Shown here: in pieces, positions 22,193 through 34,959 of the stretch
Layout of the letters: each line of letters begins with the position of its first letter
How positions within the stretch are numbered: position 1 is the first letter of the stretch
From: Chloranthus sessilifolius
Taxonomy: Eukaryota > Streptophyta > Magnoliopsida > Chloranthales > Chloranthaceae
Direction of reading: 5' to 3'
Length of the DNA: 64,000 nt
Assembly: GCA_021018995.1 (NCBI GenBank)
Contig: CM037590.1
Location: 66,621,597-66,685,596 of the forward strand
Position numbers and translations under genes: made by a program
Notes under the pieces: model-generated
What the model was told of the DNA's origin: nothing
Databases searched by the model: none
Seen by the model: only the letters and a program-made list of their open reading frames with translations

Positions 22193-22339
22193 TAGATTTC
22201 ATCTTCGCACCCTTGCGGTGAGATGTGATAACCGAGCAGAGAACTTCCGACTTAACACATCTGCCACTACGTTTGCTTTTCCGGGGTGCTACTGGATGGT
22301 ACAATCATAATCTTTCAAGAACTCCATCCATCGACGTTG

Positions 22340-23480
22340 TCTCATATTCAACTCCTTTTATGAGAAGAGATACTTGAGGCTCTTATGATCGGTAAATATA
22401 TCGAAGGTCTCCCCATAAAGGTAATGCCTCCAGATCTTCAGAGCAAAAATCACTGCTGCCAACTCAAGATCATGCGTCGGGTAATTCTTCTCATGGTTTT
22501 TTAGCTGTCTAGACCCATAAGCAATGACTCTCTCATTCTGGTTAAGCACACAGCCTAAACCCCCATATGATGCATCACTGTATACTGCAAAGCCTCCCCT
22601 GCCTGATGGTATAGCAAGTACTGGCGTAGTAGTCAATCGTTTCTTGAGTTCCTGAAAACTTTGCTCACCTTTGCTCATCCAATCAAATTTAGTATTCTTC
22701 TTCGTAAGTTGTGTAAGAGGACCTGATATCTTGGAGAAGCCCTCCACAAACCTTCTGTAGTATCCTGCCAAACCGAGGAAACTACGAACCTCCATAACGG
22801 TCTTTGGCTATTCCCAATTCATCACTGACTCAATCTTTGCTGGGTCAACTGTTCTCAGAGATAACATGGCCTAGGAAACTGACCTGCTCAAGCCAAAACT
22901 CACACTTACTAAGTTTTGCATATAACTGATGGTCTCTAAGGGTTTGTAGAGCCACTCGCAGATGTTGCTCATGTTCTTCTCACGTCTTTGAATAGATGAG
23001 GATGTCATCTACAAAAACTACTACAGACTTGTCCAAATGTGACTTGAATATCCGGTTCATCAAGTCCATAAATGACGCGGGTGCGTTTGTCAACCCAAAT
23101 GGCATGACCAAGAACTCGTAGTGCCCATATCGGGTTCTGAACGCTGTCTTCTGAATGTCTTCAGACTTAACTTTCAGCGATGGTAGCGACCTCAAGTCGA
23201 TCTTGAGAAGAACCTTGCTCCTTAGTGATCGAGCAGATCATCAATTCTTGGAAGTGGATAACGGTTCTTAATTGTCAACTTATTTAGTATGCGTGTCGAT
23301 GCAAACCGCATTGAACCATCTTTCTTCTTTACAAATAGAACCGGTGCTCCCTAGGGTGACACACTCGGTCTAATAAAGCCCTTATCTAGCAGTTCCTGAA
23401 GCTACTCCTTCAACTCTTTCAATTTTGTAGGCGCCATTCGATACGGAGCTTTTGATACTGGTTCAGTACCCAGCGCTAAC
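22340..23480 (-). pseudogene. Element X reverse transcriptase and RNase H
   Basis: The reverse transcriptase section has [53 protein letters not shown] and the catalytic [13 protein letters not shown] (about 22985-23025). RNase H follows with [53 protein letters not shown] and [11 protein letters not shown]. Frame breaks occur between 23400 and 23195 and between 22980 and 22800. Catalytic aspartates are present. The order and sequences are those of the Tekay/Del chromoviruses. Confidence 0.9.
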
Positions 23481-23591
23481 TCAATTGCAAACTCAATCTC
23501 CCTGTCAGGTGGTAATCCAGGTAGATCTTTAGGAAAAACATCTGAATACTCGCAAGCAATCGTAATATCTGCAATATTTTTCTTCTCCTCC

Positions 23592-24044
23592 TTATGATCT
23601 TGCAAGTAGGCCAGATAACCACAACACCCGTTCCTCATCATACGTGCGCTTTCGAATGGCGTAGATAACGGTATCACACAAGATTTGACTCATAAAATCG
23701 AAAAGATTTTCTCGGCGGAATGTTACAATCTTTCGAAGACAATCCACGCTCGCATGGTAAGTAGATAACCAATCCATCCCTAGTATCACGTCGAACCCTT
23801 CCATGCTCAAAATGATCAAATCAGCCACTGTCTCGTGGTCTTCGATCATCACAATCACTGATTGACACATGGTATCGGTGCTCACTGAGTTGCCCGTAGG
23901 AATTGACACTGCCAAGATGAAATCAAGGGCCTTGGGAATGATTCCCAACTTCTCAGCGAACAACGGAGTAACAAAACAATGTGTAGACCCAGGGTCTATC
24001 AACACTCGCGCTTCGGTTTTGCTTACATCGCTCCCCCGATGCAT
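23592..24044 (-). pseudogene. Element X aspartic protease
   Basis: Contains RVLIDPGSTHCFVTPLFAEK, a chromovirus protease active site (D-P-G-S in place of D-T-G-A), followed by the second sheet FDVILGMDWLSTYHASVDC. It would process Gag-Pol. The region continues toward reverse transcriptase with a frameshift near 23680. An almost identical copy is in element Y (31389-31835). Confidence 0.85.
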
Positions 24045-24175
24045 AAAAAGGGTACCTTAGTTTAGACAAGCGTTTCAATTAAAAGTTTCTAAGCATGTGT
24101 GTTCATCCATAACTTATTAACAAAATTTATTAAATATCAAGCAATTATATATAACACATAAAATAAGAAGACATC

Positions 24176-25373
24176 TCAACTTTTAATAATACCTTGGATC
24201 ACGTCGTTCGATGTTTCGGCTTCTTGAGCCATCAGGGCATAAGCTCGACCTTGAACAGTAGGTCGGGTTGATCTTTGAGTAGAAGCCGAACTAGTTCTTC
24301 CCTTGTCCTCCTGAGGACAATCCTTAACCATGTGTCTGATTGCGCCACACCGAAAACACGCTCCAGTGTTCCTCCTACAATCCTCGGTCATGTGTGGTTT
24401 CCCGCACCTTAGGCACATAGTGACCGGAACAAAAGATGGTGCACGAGAGGATCCCTGTGCCACTGAAGCTCCACTAGCATTAGAACCCGCTGGTCGTACG
24501 GATTGCACAGGTGATGATGCTGCCAATCTCTGATAAGGGGTCGGTCCAGAAGAAAATGTTGGTCTAGAAAATACAGGTTGAATAAGGTTCACTGGCGGCT
24601 TTGTAAACTTGACCCTCTTATTTTCATAAGTACCTGACTGTCCTTGTACAACCCTGTCCTTGTTCGACTGACTGCTTCTCAAAAACCGCTTTTGAATTTC
24701 TTCCTCTGCTATGAGGGCCTTTGACAGTACTCCTCCATATGTTTCCATTTCCCACATAGCCACGCTCTCCTGTATACTCGGCCTAAGACCCAGCTGAAAT
24801 TTTCTGGCCTTCATCATATCGGTGGCCAGATGTTGAGGTGCAAACCTTGAAAGTCACGTGAACTCATCTCCATACTCACGCACTGACATTATCCCCTGCT
24901 TCAGCTCGATGAACTGAACTTCCATCTGATGCCTAACGATCTTGGGAAAGTGCTGATCGTTGAACGCTTCGATAAACTCAGCCCATGTCCAAGGAGTATT
25001 GGGAAACTCCTGCTCCCGGTGTCTAGCCACGGACTTCCACCATGGTCCAGCCTGTCCATCCAGTTTGAAGGTTGCCCATCTAACCTTCTCGACATCGGTG
25101 CACTGAAGCACCTCGAAGAACTTTTCCATCTCATCCAACCAACCTTGACTTCCATCGAATTGATCTGTAAAAATTTGGAGGTCTCATCCTCCTGAATTCG
25201 ACAAATCCTGATGATTGTTGTTGTTGTCCAGCAAAAATCAGCTCTGCATGCTAGGCGATTGCAGCAGTCTGCTGAGCCATAGATGCGGTCTACTGAGCAA
25301 TGTTGGTGGCTAAACTTTCCAACACTTGTTCCATTCTTTCACCCTGACCTCTATCAACTCCGGCTCCTATAGG
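24176..25373 (-). pseudogene. Element X gag, main part
   Basis: A retrotransposon gag domain reads EMEKFFEVLQCTDVEKVRWA, FKLDGQAGPWWKSV, WTWAEFIEAFNDQHFPKIVR. An in-frame stop at 24854-24856 separates it from the C-terminal half, which carries two zinc knuckles, CLRCGKPHMTEDC and CFRCGAIRHMVKDC. Otherwise the frame is open to 24176. Codon-for-codon it continues the gag start at 34785-34677 once element Y and one GACTG are ignored. Gag would bind element RNA in the particle. This is the only gypsy gag in the window that is nearly open. Confidence 0.9.
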
Positions 25374-25378
25374 GACTG

Positions 25379-27872
25379 TGTGACGACCCGACTTTTCCAA
25401 TCCCTCAGTTATAGGAAAGGCCGGTTCGGCAACCTATCGAATAAATGATAAGCCGGACAAACAGGGCACATATCAGAGTAAAGCGCAATAAATATCCATA
25501 GCTAAAATAAATGCGGAAGCAATTAAAAGTAAAGAACCACCGATGATGGCCGACCATCATCGAAACATGGCTCATAACAGAAATCAATGTCAAATATAGA
25601 ACTATGGTATCCAACTAAAATGGGCCCACAAATTCAAGTCTAACTCTCACCACAAATAAGAAAATCAGTAAGTTCTATACTGAGAAAAACTCCTCAGGAG
25701 GAACCTCAAGCTCTTCCTCGAAGCATTGAGTCGATCTCACACGAATAGCCACGTCAATACACGAACACAGCGTATAGTCGGAGTGAGCTAACCAACAAAG
25801 CTCAGTAGAAGAAAGACATCTACGGCATTTTACTTTAACTAACATGGTTTCAAAACAAATATTGGAATATAGCTTGTCAAACATATATAAGATAATAATA
25901 AAGCTGAATTTAGGTGCGGAAATCATATGTAAGATTTATTTCTAAATGTGAAAACAGTTTCAAGAACATATGCAGTGTCTCAGTGTCTTAGTTTCTCTAA
26001 CTTCTATATGCAAAGTTCAGTAATTCATGACTTAATCCTCAACTTAAAATACCTCTCGAGTAAACTATATCTCGAGAGCAGGAATATAGCCGATGGGAAC
26101 CCCTACCTACCATCGTCGTTCATGAACCCTTTTTCAGGATGCAACAAGCCCCTACGTAATGAGGGAAACTTGTGCCAGGAAATTGTTCAGAAATTTTTGA
26201 GGGGTCGTTCAGGTCAATCATAAAACAAATGCAGATACTAATATAAATCAGATGCAAGTCTCTTATACATAGTTCAGGTTCTTGATTTCAGATTTTCAGA
26301 GCTTAAGCAGATTCAGGTTTCAGGATTCAGGTAGATTTAGATTTTCAGTCATTCATATCAATTTCAGTTTACAGATGTGATTTCAATGGCATATGCAAGT
26401 TTAAAGATTTTAATTCAAAATATCCATGCAAATTAAAATAAAATACTGTAAAGATGAGATTCTCCTACCAAAACTCGGAGTAATGCGAAGTCAAGCAAGG
26501 TCCTATTGATGGCCTCTCGCCCTCAATCTACATCACAATATACGTTCATGCATTAAGATTAACTCTAATTACTAATAATATAGACCTATTTAAGTGTTTC
26601 CTCAAAAACAAGTCAAAACAAGCAAGTTGCGCCAATCCTAGAATTTGACATAGAATTCTCATATATTTTTGACCATCAAGACAATTGATTCATGAGTTGG
26701 TCAAAACATGAACGTTGTAGATTTGTCTATTATCTTTTTAACGCAAAAAGAATCGTCTCAATCGGAGTTCGGGATAAAACGTTATAACTAAAATACTAAG
26801 GCAATGTCGGAGTTCGGCAATACCTCGCTCGAGCGATGATAATAGCTCGCTCGAGTGATTTGACGTAACATTCTCATATTTTTTTGACCATTAAGACGAT
26901 TGATTCATAAGTTGGTCAAAACATGAAAGTTGTAGATTGTTCTATTAGCTTTCCAATGCAAAGAATCGTCTTAATCGGAGTTCGGGATAAAAAGTTATGA
27001 CCAAAATACCGAGGTCGTTGCATTGAAGAGTTTGGCAATTTCACAAATCGAAAAACGATCCTATCGATTTTGGGCCTAATTTCTATGTTTTTAAGACCCG
27101 AAATTTATCAAAACTCAAGGAAAAATTAGGGTTTTCTTTTTAAGAAATAACTGAATAATTTAAGATGGATTTAGAGGCACCCACCTGTTGAAGCGTGATT
27201 CGAATCCTACGATGATTTGGGTTGATGGAGATCGGATTCGAGAGACGATATGCCCGAGTCTTTTCGCGAGAATTCCTTTCTTACGATAAATTGGTCGCAG
27301 CGATGAGAAACTTTGATGGTGTAAGATTCTCTGATAAGATCGAAAATCGATAGAGATCCGACGAGGAATTATGAAAGATGGCACTGTCAGAGCTTTTGCA
27401 GAGAAGAGGGAATAAGAAAGACAACTGAGAGAAGAAGTAAATATATATCTAATTCCCTGTATAGGTTAACTCTAATTAAGATTTTCCGTATAAGATTTAA
27501 TAAAATAGTAGTTTTTACACGCAAGTAGAATTCATACGTGACTTGAAAAGCTTGAGAAGAGGTTTTGCTCCAGCGCTTTGTGTAAGCACCAAGGTAAATG
27601 GTGATTCTCTCCCGAATTTACAATTGTGCCCTTTAACCCGCTTCACTCTTCAAACGGGCATAACTTTTTATATTCTTATCGAAAATCGACAAATTATATA
27701 TCGTTGGAATCGTATCGACAAGTACTCCGCAATGAGTCTAATATTGATATGTATATAAAAAATTAGACTATTTCTAAAGTGGGTATATTCCGGTGTGGAG
27801 CGTTAGCACCACGCATTGTGTGGTACATCATCTAATACCATTAAATAAAATTCAAAAATCTGGGTTATTACA
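25379..27872 (-). repeat. 3' LTR of element Y
   Basis: 2494 bp, plus-strand ends TGTGACGACCCGACTTTTCC and TCTGGGTTATTACA. Pairs with 32170-34671. The first 1.45 kb (plus-strand left side) matches the X LTRs. The rest is different and includes a roughly 160-bp internal duplication (about 26640-26815 and 26860-27020) beginning TTGACRTA and containing GTTGTAGATTNTCTATTA. The palindrome pair TCGCTCGAGCGA lies at about 26825-26860. Confidence 0.9.
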
Positions 27873-28534
27873 TTCTCTCCCCCTTATAATATTTTCGTCC
27901 TCGAAAATATACGAATAGCTAAACCAAACTGTGGTAAGTCCTTATCCTAACACCAGTATAAAGCAAAATCGAAACAGTCTAAAGTCAAAGAACTTTGGTC
28001 GCGATGCGGTAGGCTTCACCAAGCACGCTTTCAAGGGTCGGGATCCGTAGTAACCTGGATGTACTGCGTGTGGCATCCCATACTGCCATAGAGGATTGCA
28101 TCCGTACATGGATGCATACCTTCCCAAGTGTCACGTGCCTGGAAATATACTTCACCATGACACAAACCTAGCACACACACCTACCTCACCCTTTTGATAA
28201 TTATTTGAGCAGAAATTTCAGATGTCAGAATCGAACACTTATTCAAAAGCATGATCACGTGCCTGGTAACATGTTCTAACTGAAGACACGGGTTCCAACA
28301 GACATACGGTTCTAACCGAGAATGAATAAATATGATATTTAAGATTTTATTGTGTGATCGTTATAGATATATATGTAAAGCATCGATGTTATGAACCAAT
28401 TTAACATTGAAGATTTTAAAGAAATTCTCTCCTTTTTTTTTTTTTTTTTTTTTAAAGAAGCAAATTCAAGAATTTAAAGGTATGTATGGTTTTCTTACAT
28501 AACTATAGTTTACAATATACCTTCACTCGAAAAA
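27873..28534 (-). other. 3' untranslated region of element Y
   Basis: Between the chromodomain end and the PPT (AAGGGGGAGAGAA, 27873-27885). It contains a run of about 22 T (28432-28453) and a 61-residue ORF (28127-27942) nearly identical to X 21564-21379. The shared ORF has no motif and the two copies are too recent to argue for selection. Confidence 0.6.
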
Positions 28535-29640
28535 TTATGAAAATTGCTCGCGAATCTCCGCTTCACTCTCCCATGTGGCTTCCTCTGAAGAATGGTTCCG
28601 CCACTTCATGAGTACTAAGGGAATGCTCTTTGTCCGTAAGATTTGTACTTTACGATCCAAGATTCGTATCGGTTCCTCAACCAAGGATAGGTCTTCTTGG
28701 AGCTCAATGGGCTGGTAGTCCAATACGTGAGTCGGGTCCTTAACATATCTTCGTAACATGGATACATGAAACACGTTGTGCATTTCCGATAGCTGTGGTG
28801 GCAAGGCTACTCGATAGGCAACCTCGCCGACTTCCCAATACCTCGAAAGGTCCAACATAGCACGGAATCGGCTTCCACGCTTCCCAAAATGCATCACGCC
28901 TTTTGTAGGAGAGAGATTTTGACAAATCGTTATCTCCACCTTAAACTCAACATGGTTTCTTTTCATATCGGTATTAGCTCTTCGGCGACTTTGAGCAATG
29001 CGTAGTCTCTCGATTAACGAACTATCTTGGTTGTATTCTCCACGATCTCGGGACCTAAAATGAGTTTCTCACCCACTTCTTCCCAATTAAGCGGAGACAC
29101 ACTGTCGTCCATACAAAGCTTAGTAGGGTGCCATGCCGATGCTAGCACGGTAAGCTTATTGTGGCGAACTCGATCGGTAAATGTTGGTCCCATGACCTGA
29201 AAATCCAACATGCAACGCGTAACATATCTTCTATAATCGATTCACCCTCTCGGTCGCCCATCGATTACGAGGATGGAATGTACTATAATCGAGCCTAGAG
29301 CCCATTCCTTCTTGAAATCGTTGCCAAAAGCGAGATGTGTACATCGGGTCTCTATCGGATCACGATCTTGTGGATATACCATGCTGCCCTAACTATCTCC
29401 TTGATATATAATTACTGCGAGCTTGTTGGCGGTATCTGACGTATTATAAGGAAGGAAGTGTCGGACTTAGTCAATCGATCCACAATGACCCGGATGGCAT
29501 TATATTTTCTTAATGTTCTTGGCAATCCCAAAATAAAGTCCATAGAAATGGCCTCCCATTTCCACTCGTGTATCGGTAGTGGTTACCAGATCCTGCCGGT
29601 TCGATGATCCACCTTACTACTTGACACACAAGACATCTCG
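28535..29640 (-). pseudogene. Element Y integrase core and chromodomain
   Basis: The integrase core (29640-28990) is heavily shifted, with readable pieces around MLDFQVMGPTF and CVSPLNWEEVGEKLILGPEI. The C-terminal part (28966-28535) is open: ALPPQLSEMHNVFHVSMLRR, YVKDPTHVLDYQPIELQEDL, ILDRKVQILRTKSIPLVLMK, WRNHSSEEATWESEAEIREQ. The last block is the [V-L-x-K-W-x-x-H-x-x-E-E-x-T-W-E] chromodomain-like end of Tekay/Del chromoviruses, which can target integration to methylated heterochromatin. This part is missing from element X. Confidence 0.85.
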
Positions 29641-31260
29641 AGACATACTGACATCTTTCTTTAAACCTCTCCACGGAAGCTTTTCTTTAAGTCCGTACAT
29701 CTTGAATCGCCAGGTGAATAGCGACATAGACTTATGAGCCTCTTCCAAAATAGTGTCCCGAAGCTCGGTACTAGTTGAATACGCATACGGTTTCAAAACA
29801 ACAAGGTGCCATCATCTTTGATAGAAAAATCTATTTTGCTTCCCCCAATCACATCCTGTCTGATAGCCATAAGTTCATCATCCGTCAACTGAAGTCTGCG
29901 AATGTTCTCATAGGGGGTGGAACGTATCACCAGCGTAGCGATTAATGCACTTGACCCTTTTACTCCAAATCTCATGCTCCTTAGAGCCATATCTTCCAAA
30001 AGATGCCATCGTCGCACCCTTGCGGTGAGATGTGATAACTGAGCAGAGAACTTTCGACTTAACGCATCTGCCACTACGTTTGCTTTCCCGGTGTACCGAT
30101 GGTACAATTATAATCTTTCAAGAACTCCATCCATCGACACTGTCTCATATTCAACTCCTTTTGTGAGAAGAGATACTTGAGGCTCTTATGATCGGTAAAT
30201 ATATCGAAGGTCTCCCCATAAAGGTAATGCCTCCAGATCTTCGTGAGCAAAAATCACGCGCAACTCAAGATCATGCGTCGGGTAATTCTTCTCATGGTCT
30301 TTTAGCGTCTAGACCCATATAGCAATGACTCTCTCATTACGTTAAGCACGGCCTAAACCCCCATATGATGCATCACTTGTATATTGCAAAGCCTCCACGA
30401 TGGTATAGCAAATCTGCAGAGTCAATCATTTCTTGAGTTCACGAAAACTTTGCTCACCTTTCTTTCTCCAATCAAATTTAGTATTCTTCTTCGTAAGTTG
30501 TGTAAGAGGACTCGATATCTTGGAGAAGCCCTCCACAAACCTTCAGAGTATCCCGCCAAACCGAGGAAACTACGAACCTCTCAGAACGGTCTTTGGCTGT
30601 TCCCAATTCATCGACTCAATCTTGTTGGGTCAACCTGTAATACCGGTCTCGAGATAACATGGCCTAGAAACTGACACCTCAAGCCAAAACTCACACTTAC
30701 TAAGTTTTGCATATAAGCGATGGTCTCTAAGGGTTTGTAGAGCCACTGCGAGATGTTGCTCATGTTCTTCTCGCGTCTTTGAATAGATGAGGATGTCATC
30801 TACAAAAACTACCTGACTTGTCCAAATGTGACTTGAATATCCGGTTCATCAAGTCCATAAATGACGCTGTGCGTTTGTCAACCCAAATGGCATGACCAAG
30901 AACTCAGTAGTGCCCATATCGGGTTCTCGACGCTCTTCAATGTCTTCGCACTTAACTTTCAATCGATGGTAGCGACCTCAAGTCGATCTTGAGAAGAACC
31001 TTGCTCCTTGTAACTGATCGAACAGATCATCAATTCTTGGAAGTGGATAACGGTTCTTAATTGTCAACTTATTTAGCTGGCGGTAATCGATGCAAAGCCG
31101 CATTGAACCGTCTTTCTTCTTTACAAATAGAACCGGTGCTCCCCAGGGTGACACACTCGGTCTAATAAAGCCCTTATCTAGCAGTTCCTGAAGCTGCTCC
31201 TTCAACTCTTTCAATTCTGCAGGCGCCATTCGATACGATGTTTTTGATAATCGTTCGATT
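29641..31260 (-). pseudogene. Element Y reverse transcriptase, RNase H and integrase zinc domain
   Basis: About 31229-30978 is open for [60 protein letters not shown]. The catalytic VDDILIYSK region (about 30770-30815) and RNase H (about 30560-30130) are recognisable by alignment with X but broken by many one- to four-base indels. [22 protein letters not shown] sequence (about 30100-30060) marks the RNase H to integrase junction, followed by the zinc-domain lead RRLQLTDDELMAIRQDVIGG. Many of the indels lie at CAG/CTG positions that are intact in X. Confidence 0.8.
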
Positions 31261-31388
31261 CACTAACTCAATCAAACTCAATCTCCTCGCCGTGGTAATC
31301 CAGGTAGATCTTCAGGAAAAACATCTGAATACTCGCAAGCAATCCTAATATCTGTAATATTTTTCTTCTCCTCTTTATGATCTTGCAA

Positions 31389-31835
31389 CTAGGCCAGATA
31401 ACCACAACACCCGTTCCTCATCATACGGTCTGCTCGAATGGCAGAGATAAACAGTATCACACAAGATTTGACTCCGTAAAATCGAAAAGATTTTCTCTTC
31501 GGCGGGCGGAATGTTACAATCTTTCGAAGACAATCCACGCTCGCATGGTAAGTAGATAACCAATCCATCCCTAGTATCACGTCGAACCCTTCCATGCTCA
31601 AAATGATCAAATCAGCCACTGTCTCGTGGTCTTCGACCATCACAATCACTGATTGACACATGGTATCGGTGCTCACTGAGTTGCCCGTAGGAATTGACAC
31701 TGCCAAGATGAAATCAAGGGCCTTGGGAATGATTCCCAACTTCTCAGCGAACAATGGAGTAACAAAAGAATGTGTAGACCCAGGGTCTATCAACACACGT
31801 GCTTTGGTTTTGCTTACATCGCTCCCCCGATGCAT
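31389..31835 (-). pseudogene. Element Y aspartic protease
   Basis: RVLIDPGSTHSFVTPLFAEK and FDVILGMDWLSTYHASVDC, almost identical to the X copy. It is the first coding sequence after the Y leader, confirming that gag is absent. A start codon for this frame (MHRGSDVSK, 31835) exists but would not normally be used without gag. Confidence 0.85.
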
Positions 31836-31872
31836 AAAAAGGGTACCTTAGTTTAGACAAGCGTTTCAATTA

Positions 31873-32169
31873 AAAAAGATCGCGATCACCACGGCCCTAG
31901 GTTCCGACAAAAATCTAAAACTTTATTCACCTACTATTACCGTACATCTATCACGATCATCAATTATCTCCACTCAAAGTGATAGGGAGATCTACAACTC
32001 AGGTTCTAAATATAACCTACAACCCTAGCTGTGAGTCCCTTAAAAGACCTAAGGCCAAAAATTCTACTAACCTTGACAAGGTCCTAATTGAGTCTCTTAT
32101 GTCATGATAGAACCTACTGTCATATTCTCGGGTCCCAACAAGATCTAATATCTAAGCTCTGATACCAAC
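31873..32169 (-). other. Leader and primer-binding site of element Y
   Basis: The minus strand reads, after the 5' LTR, GT then TGGTATCAGAGCTTAGATAT, an exact tRNA-iMet primer-binding site (32167-32156). The following about 300 bases are unrelated to gag and join protease at about 31873, where similarity to X (AAACGCTTGTCTAAAC) begins. Confidence 0.8.
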
Positions 32170-34671
32170 TGTGACGACCCGACTTTTCCAATCCCTCAGG
32201 TATAGGAAAGGCCGGTTCGCCAACCTATCGAATAAACGATAAGCCGGACAAACAGGGCACATATCAGAGTAAAGCGCAATAAATATCCATAGCTAAAATA
32301 AATGCGGAAGCAATTAAAAGTAAAGAACCACCGATGATGGCCGACCATCATCGAAACATGGCTCATAACAGAAATCAATGTCAAATATAGAACTATGGTA
32401 TCCAACTAAAATGGGCCCACAAATTCAAGTCTAACTCTCACCACAAATAAGAAAATCAGTAAGTTCTATACTGGGAAAAACTCCTCAGGAGGAACCTCAA
32501 GCTCTTCCTCGTGACGTAGTCGGGGATCGATCTCACGATACGAATAGCCAGCGTCAATACTGAACAGTGACGTATAGTGGAGTGAGTTAACCAACAAAGC
32601 TCGATGAAGAAAGACATCTACGACATTTTACTTTAACTAACATGGTTTCAAAACAAATATTGGAATATAGCTTGTCAAACATATAAGCAGATAATAAATT
32701 GAATTTAGGTGCAGAAATCATATGTAAGATTTATTTCTAAATGTGTGAAAACAGTTTCAAGAACATATGCAGTGTCTCAGTGTCTTAGTTTCTCTAACTT
32801 CTATATGCAAAGTTCAGTAATTCATGACTTAATCCTCAACTTAAAATACCTCCCGAGTAAACTATATCTCGAGAGCAGGAATATAGCCGATGGGAACCCC
32901 TACCTACCATCGTCGTTCATGAACCCTTTTTCAAGATGCAACAAGCCCCTACGTAAGGAGGGAAACTTGTGCCAGGAAATTGTTCAGGAATTTTTGAGGG
33001 GTCGTTCAGGTCAATCATAAAACAAATGCAGATACTAATATAAATCAGATGCAAGTCTCTTATACATAGTTCAGGTTCTTGATTTCAGATTTTTAGAGCT
33101 TAAGCAAATTCAGGTTTCAGGATTCAGGTAGATTTAGATTTTCAGTCATTCATATCAATTTCAGTTTACAGATGTGATTTCAATGGCATATGCAAGTTTA
33201 AAGATTTTAATTCAAAATATCCATGCAAATTAAAATAAAATACTGTAAAGATGAGATTCTCCTACCAAAACTCGGAATAATGCGAAGTCAAGCAAGGTCC
33301 TATTGATGGCCTCTCGCCCTCAATCTACATCACAATATACGTTCATGCATTAAGATTAACTCTAATTACTAATAATATAGACCTATTTAAGTGTTTCCTC
33401 AAAAACAAGTCAAAACAGGCAAGTTGCGCCAATCCTAGAATTTGACATAGCATTCTCATATATTTTTGACCATCAAGACGATTGATTCATGAGTTGGTCA
33501 AAACATGAACGTTGTAGATTTGTCTATTATCTTTTCAACGCAAAAAGAATCGTCTCAATCGGAGTTCGGGATAAAACGTTATAACTAAACTATTAAGGCA
33601 ATGTCGGAGTTCGGCAATACCTCGCTCGAGCGATGATAATAGCTCGCTCGAGCGATTTGACGTAACATTCTCATATTTGTTTGGCCATTAAGACGATTGA
33701 TTCATAAGTTGGTCAAAACATGAAAGTTGTAGATTGTTCTATTAGCTTTCCAACGCAAAGAATCGTCTTAATCGGAGTTCGGGATAAAAAGTTATGACCA
33801 AAATACCGAGGTATGCATTGAAGAGTTTGGCGAATTTCACGAAAATCTGGGAAAAACGATCCTATCGATTTTGGGCCTAATTTCTATGTTTTTAAGACCG
33901 AAATTTATCAAAACTCAAGGAAAAATTAGGGTTTTCTTTTTGAAATAAGCGAATAATTTAAGATGGATTTAGAGGCACCCACTGTTGAGCGTGATTCGAA
34001 TCCTACGATGATTTGGGTTGATGGAGATCGGATTCGAGAGACGATATGCCCGAGTCTTTTCGCGAGAATTCCTTTCTTACGATAAATTGGTCGCAGCGAT
34101 GAGAAACTTTGATGGTGTAAGATTCTCTGATAAGATCGAAAATCGATAGAGATCCGACGAGGAATTATGAAAGATGGCACTGTCAGAGCTTTTGCAGAGA
34201 AGAGGGAATAAGAAAGACAACTGAGAGAAGAAGTAAATATATATCTAATTCCCTGTATAGGTTAACTCTAATTAAGATTTTTCGTATAAGATTTAATAAA
34301 ATAGTAGTTTTTACACGCAAGTAGAATTCATACGTGACTTGAAAAGCTTGAGAAGAGGTTTTGCTCCAGCGCTTTGTGTAAGCACCAAGGTAAATGGTGA
34401 TTCTCTCCCGAATTTACAATTGTGCCCTTTAACCCGCTTCACTCTTCAAACGGGCATAACTTTTTATATTCTTATCGAAAATCGACAAATTATATATCGT
34501 TGGAATCGTATCGACAAGTACTCCGCAATGAGTCTAATATTGATATGTATATAAAAAAATTAGACTATTTCTAAAGTGGGTATATTCCGGTGTGGAGCGT
34601 TAGCACCACACATTGTGTGGTACATCATCTAATACCATTAAATAAAATTCAAAAAAATCTGAGTTATTACA
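32170..34671 (-). repeat. 5' LTR of element Y
   Basis: 2502 bp, ends TGTGACGACCCG and GAGTTATTACA on the plus strand. Near-identical to 25379-27872, including the internal duplication and the TCGCTCGAGCGA pair (about 33620-33656). Differences concentrate in 32505-32600, in a CAG-rich tract. Confidence 0.9.
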
Positions 34672-34676
34672 GACTG

Positions 34677-34785
34677 TATTAGAACCGGATGCGAAGGCAA
34701 CTCCCCTTGATGTACCGACACCTTCAGGAATGTCCTCTAAAGGCACCGTCCTACCTCTGCCTCTGCCTCTAAATCTTGGGGCCAT
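34677..34785 (-). pseudogene. Element X gag, N-terminal start
   Basis: MAPRFRGRGRGRTVPLEDIP, then EGVGTSRGVAFASGSNT, a basic RGR-rich gag start typical of Tekay elements, running without a break into the GACTG insertion point of Y. Confidence 0.8.
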
Positions 34786-34943
34786 ACTGATCTGTCATTG
34801 TGAACACCACAACATCAGTCAACATTGATTGTAAAGACAATCACAAACAATACTTGTGATTCTGGACCTAACGACATGACTCTGATGCGAACTGTACCGG
34901 GTCACGGTTGGTTCTCATGGGTCCTTAGAGAATCTAAAAACCA

Positions 34944-34957
34944 TGGCTCTGATACCA
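34944..34957 (-). promoter_or_regulatory. Primer-binding site of element X
   Basis: The minus strand reads TGGTATCAGAGCCA directly after the 5' LTR of X (two bases between), an exact match to the tRNA-iMet complement. Confidence 0.85.
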
Positions 34958-34959
34958 AC

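Larger units (their letters stand above)
25379..34671 (-). mobile_element. Ty3/gypsy element 'Y' (Tekay/Del-type), nested in X gag
   Basis: Complete LTR-bounded insertion of 9293 bp with GACTG on both sides (25374-25378 and 34672-34676). Minus-strand order: 5' LTR (34671-32170), PBS, a 0.3-kb leader, protease, reverse transcriptase, RNase H, integrase, chromodomain, PPT (27873-27888), 3' LTR. There is no gag: protease sequence follows the leader directly, with the join at about 31873. Many small frame breaks relative to X fall at CAG/CTG. Pol is close to that of X, but the LTR upstream third differs. Confidence 0.92.
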
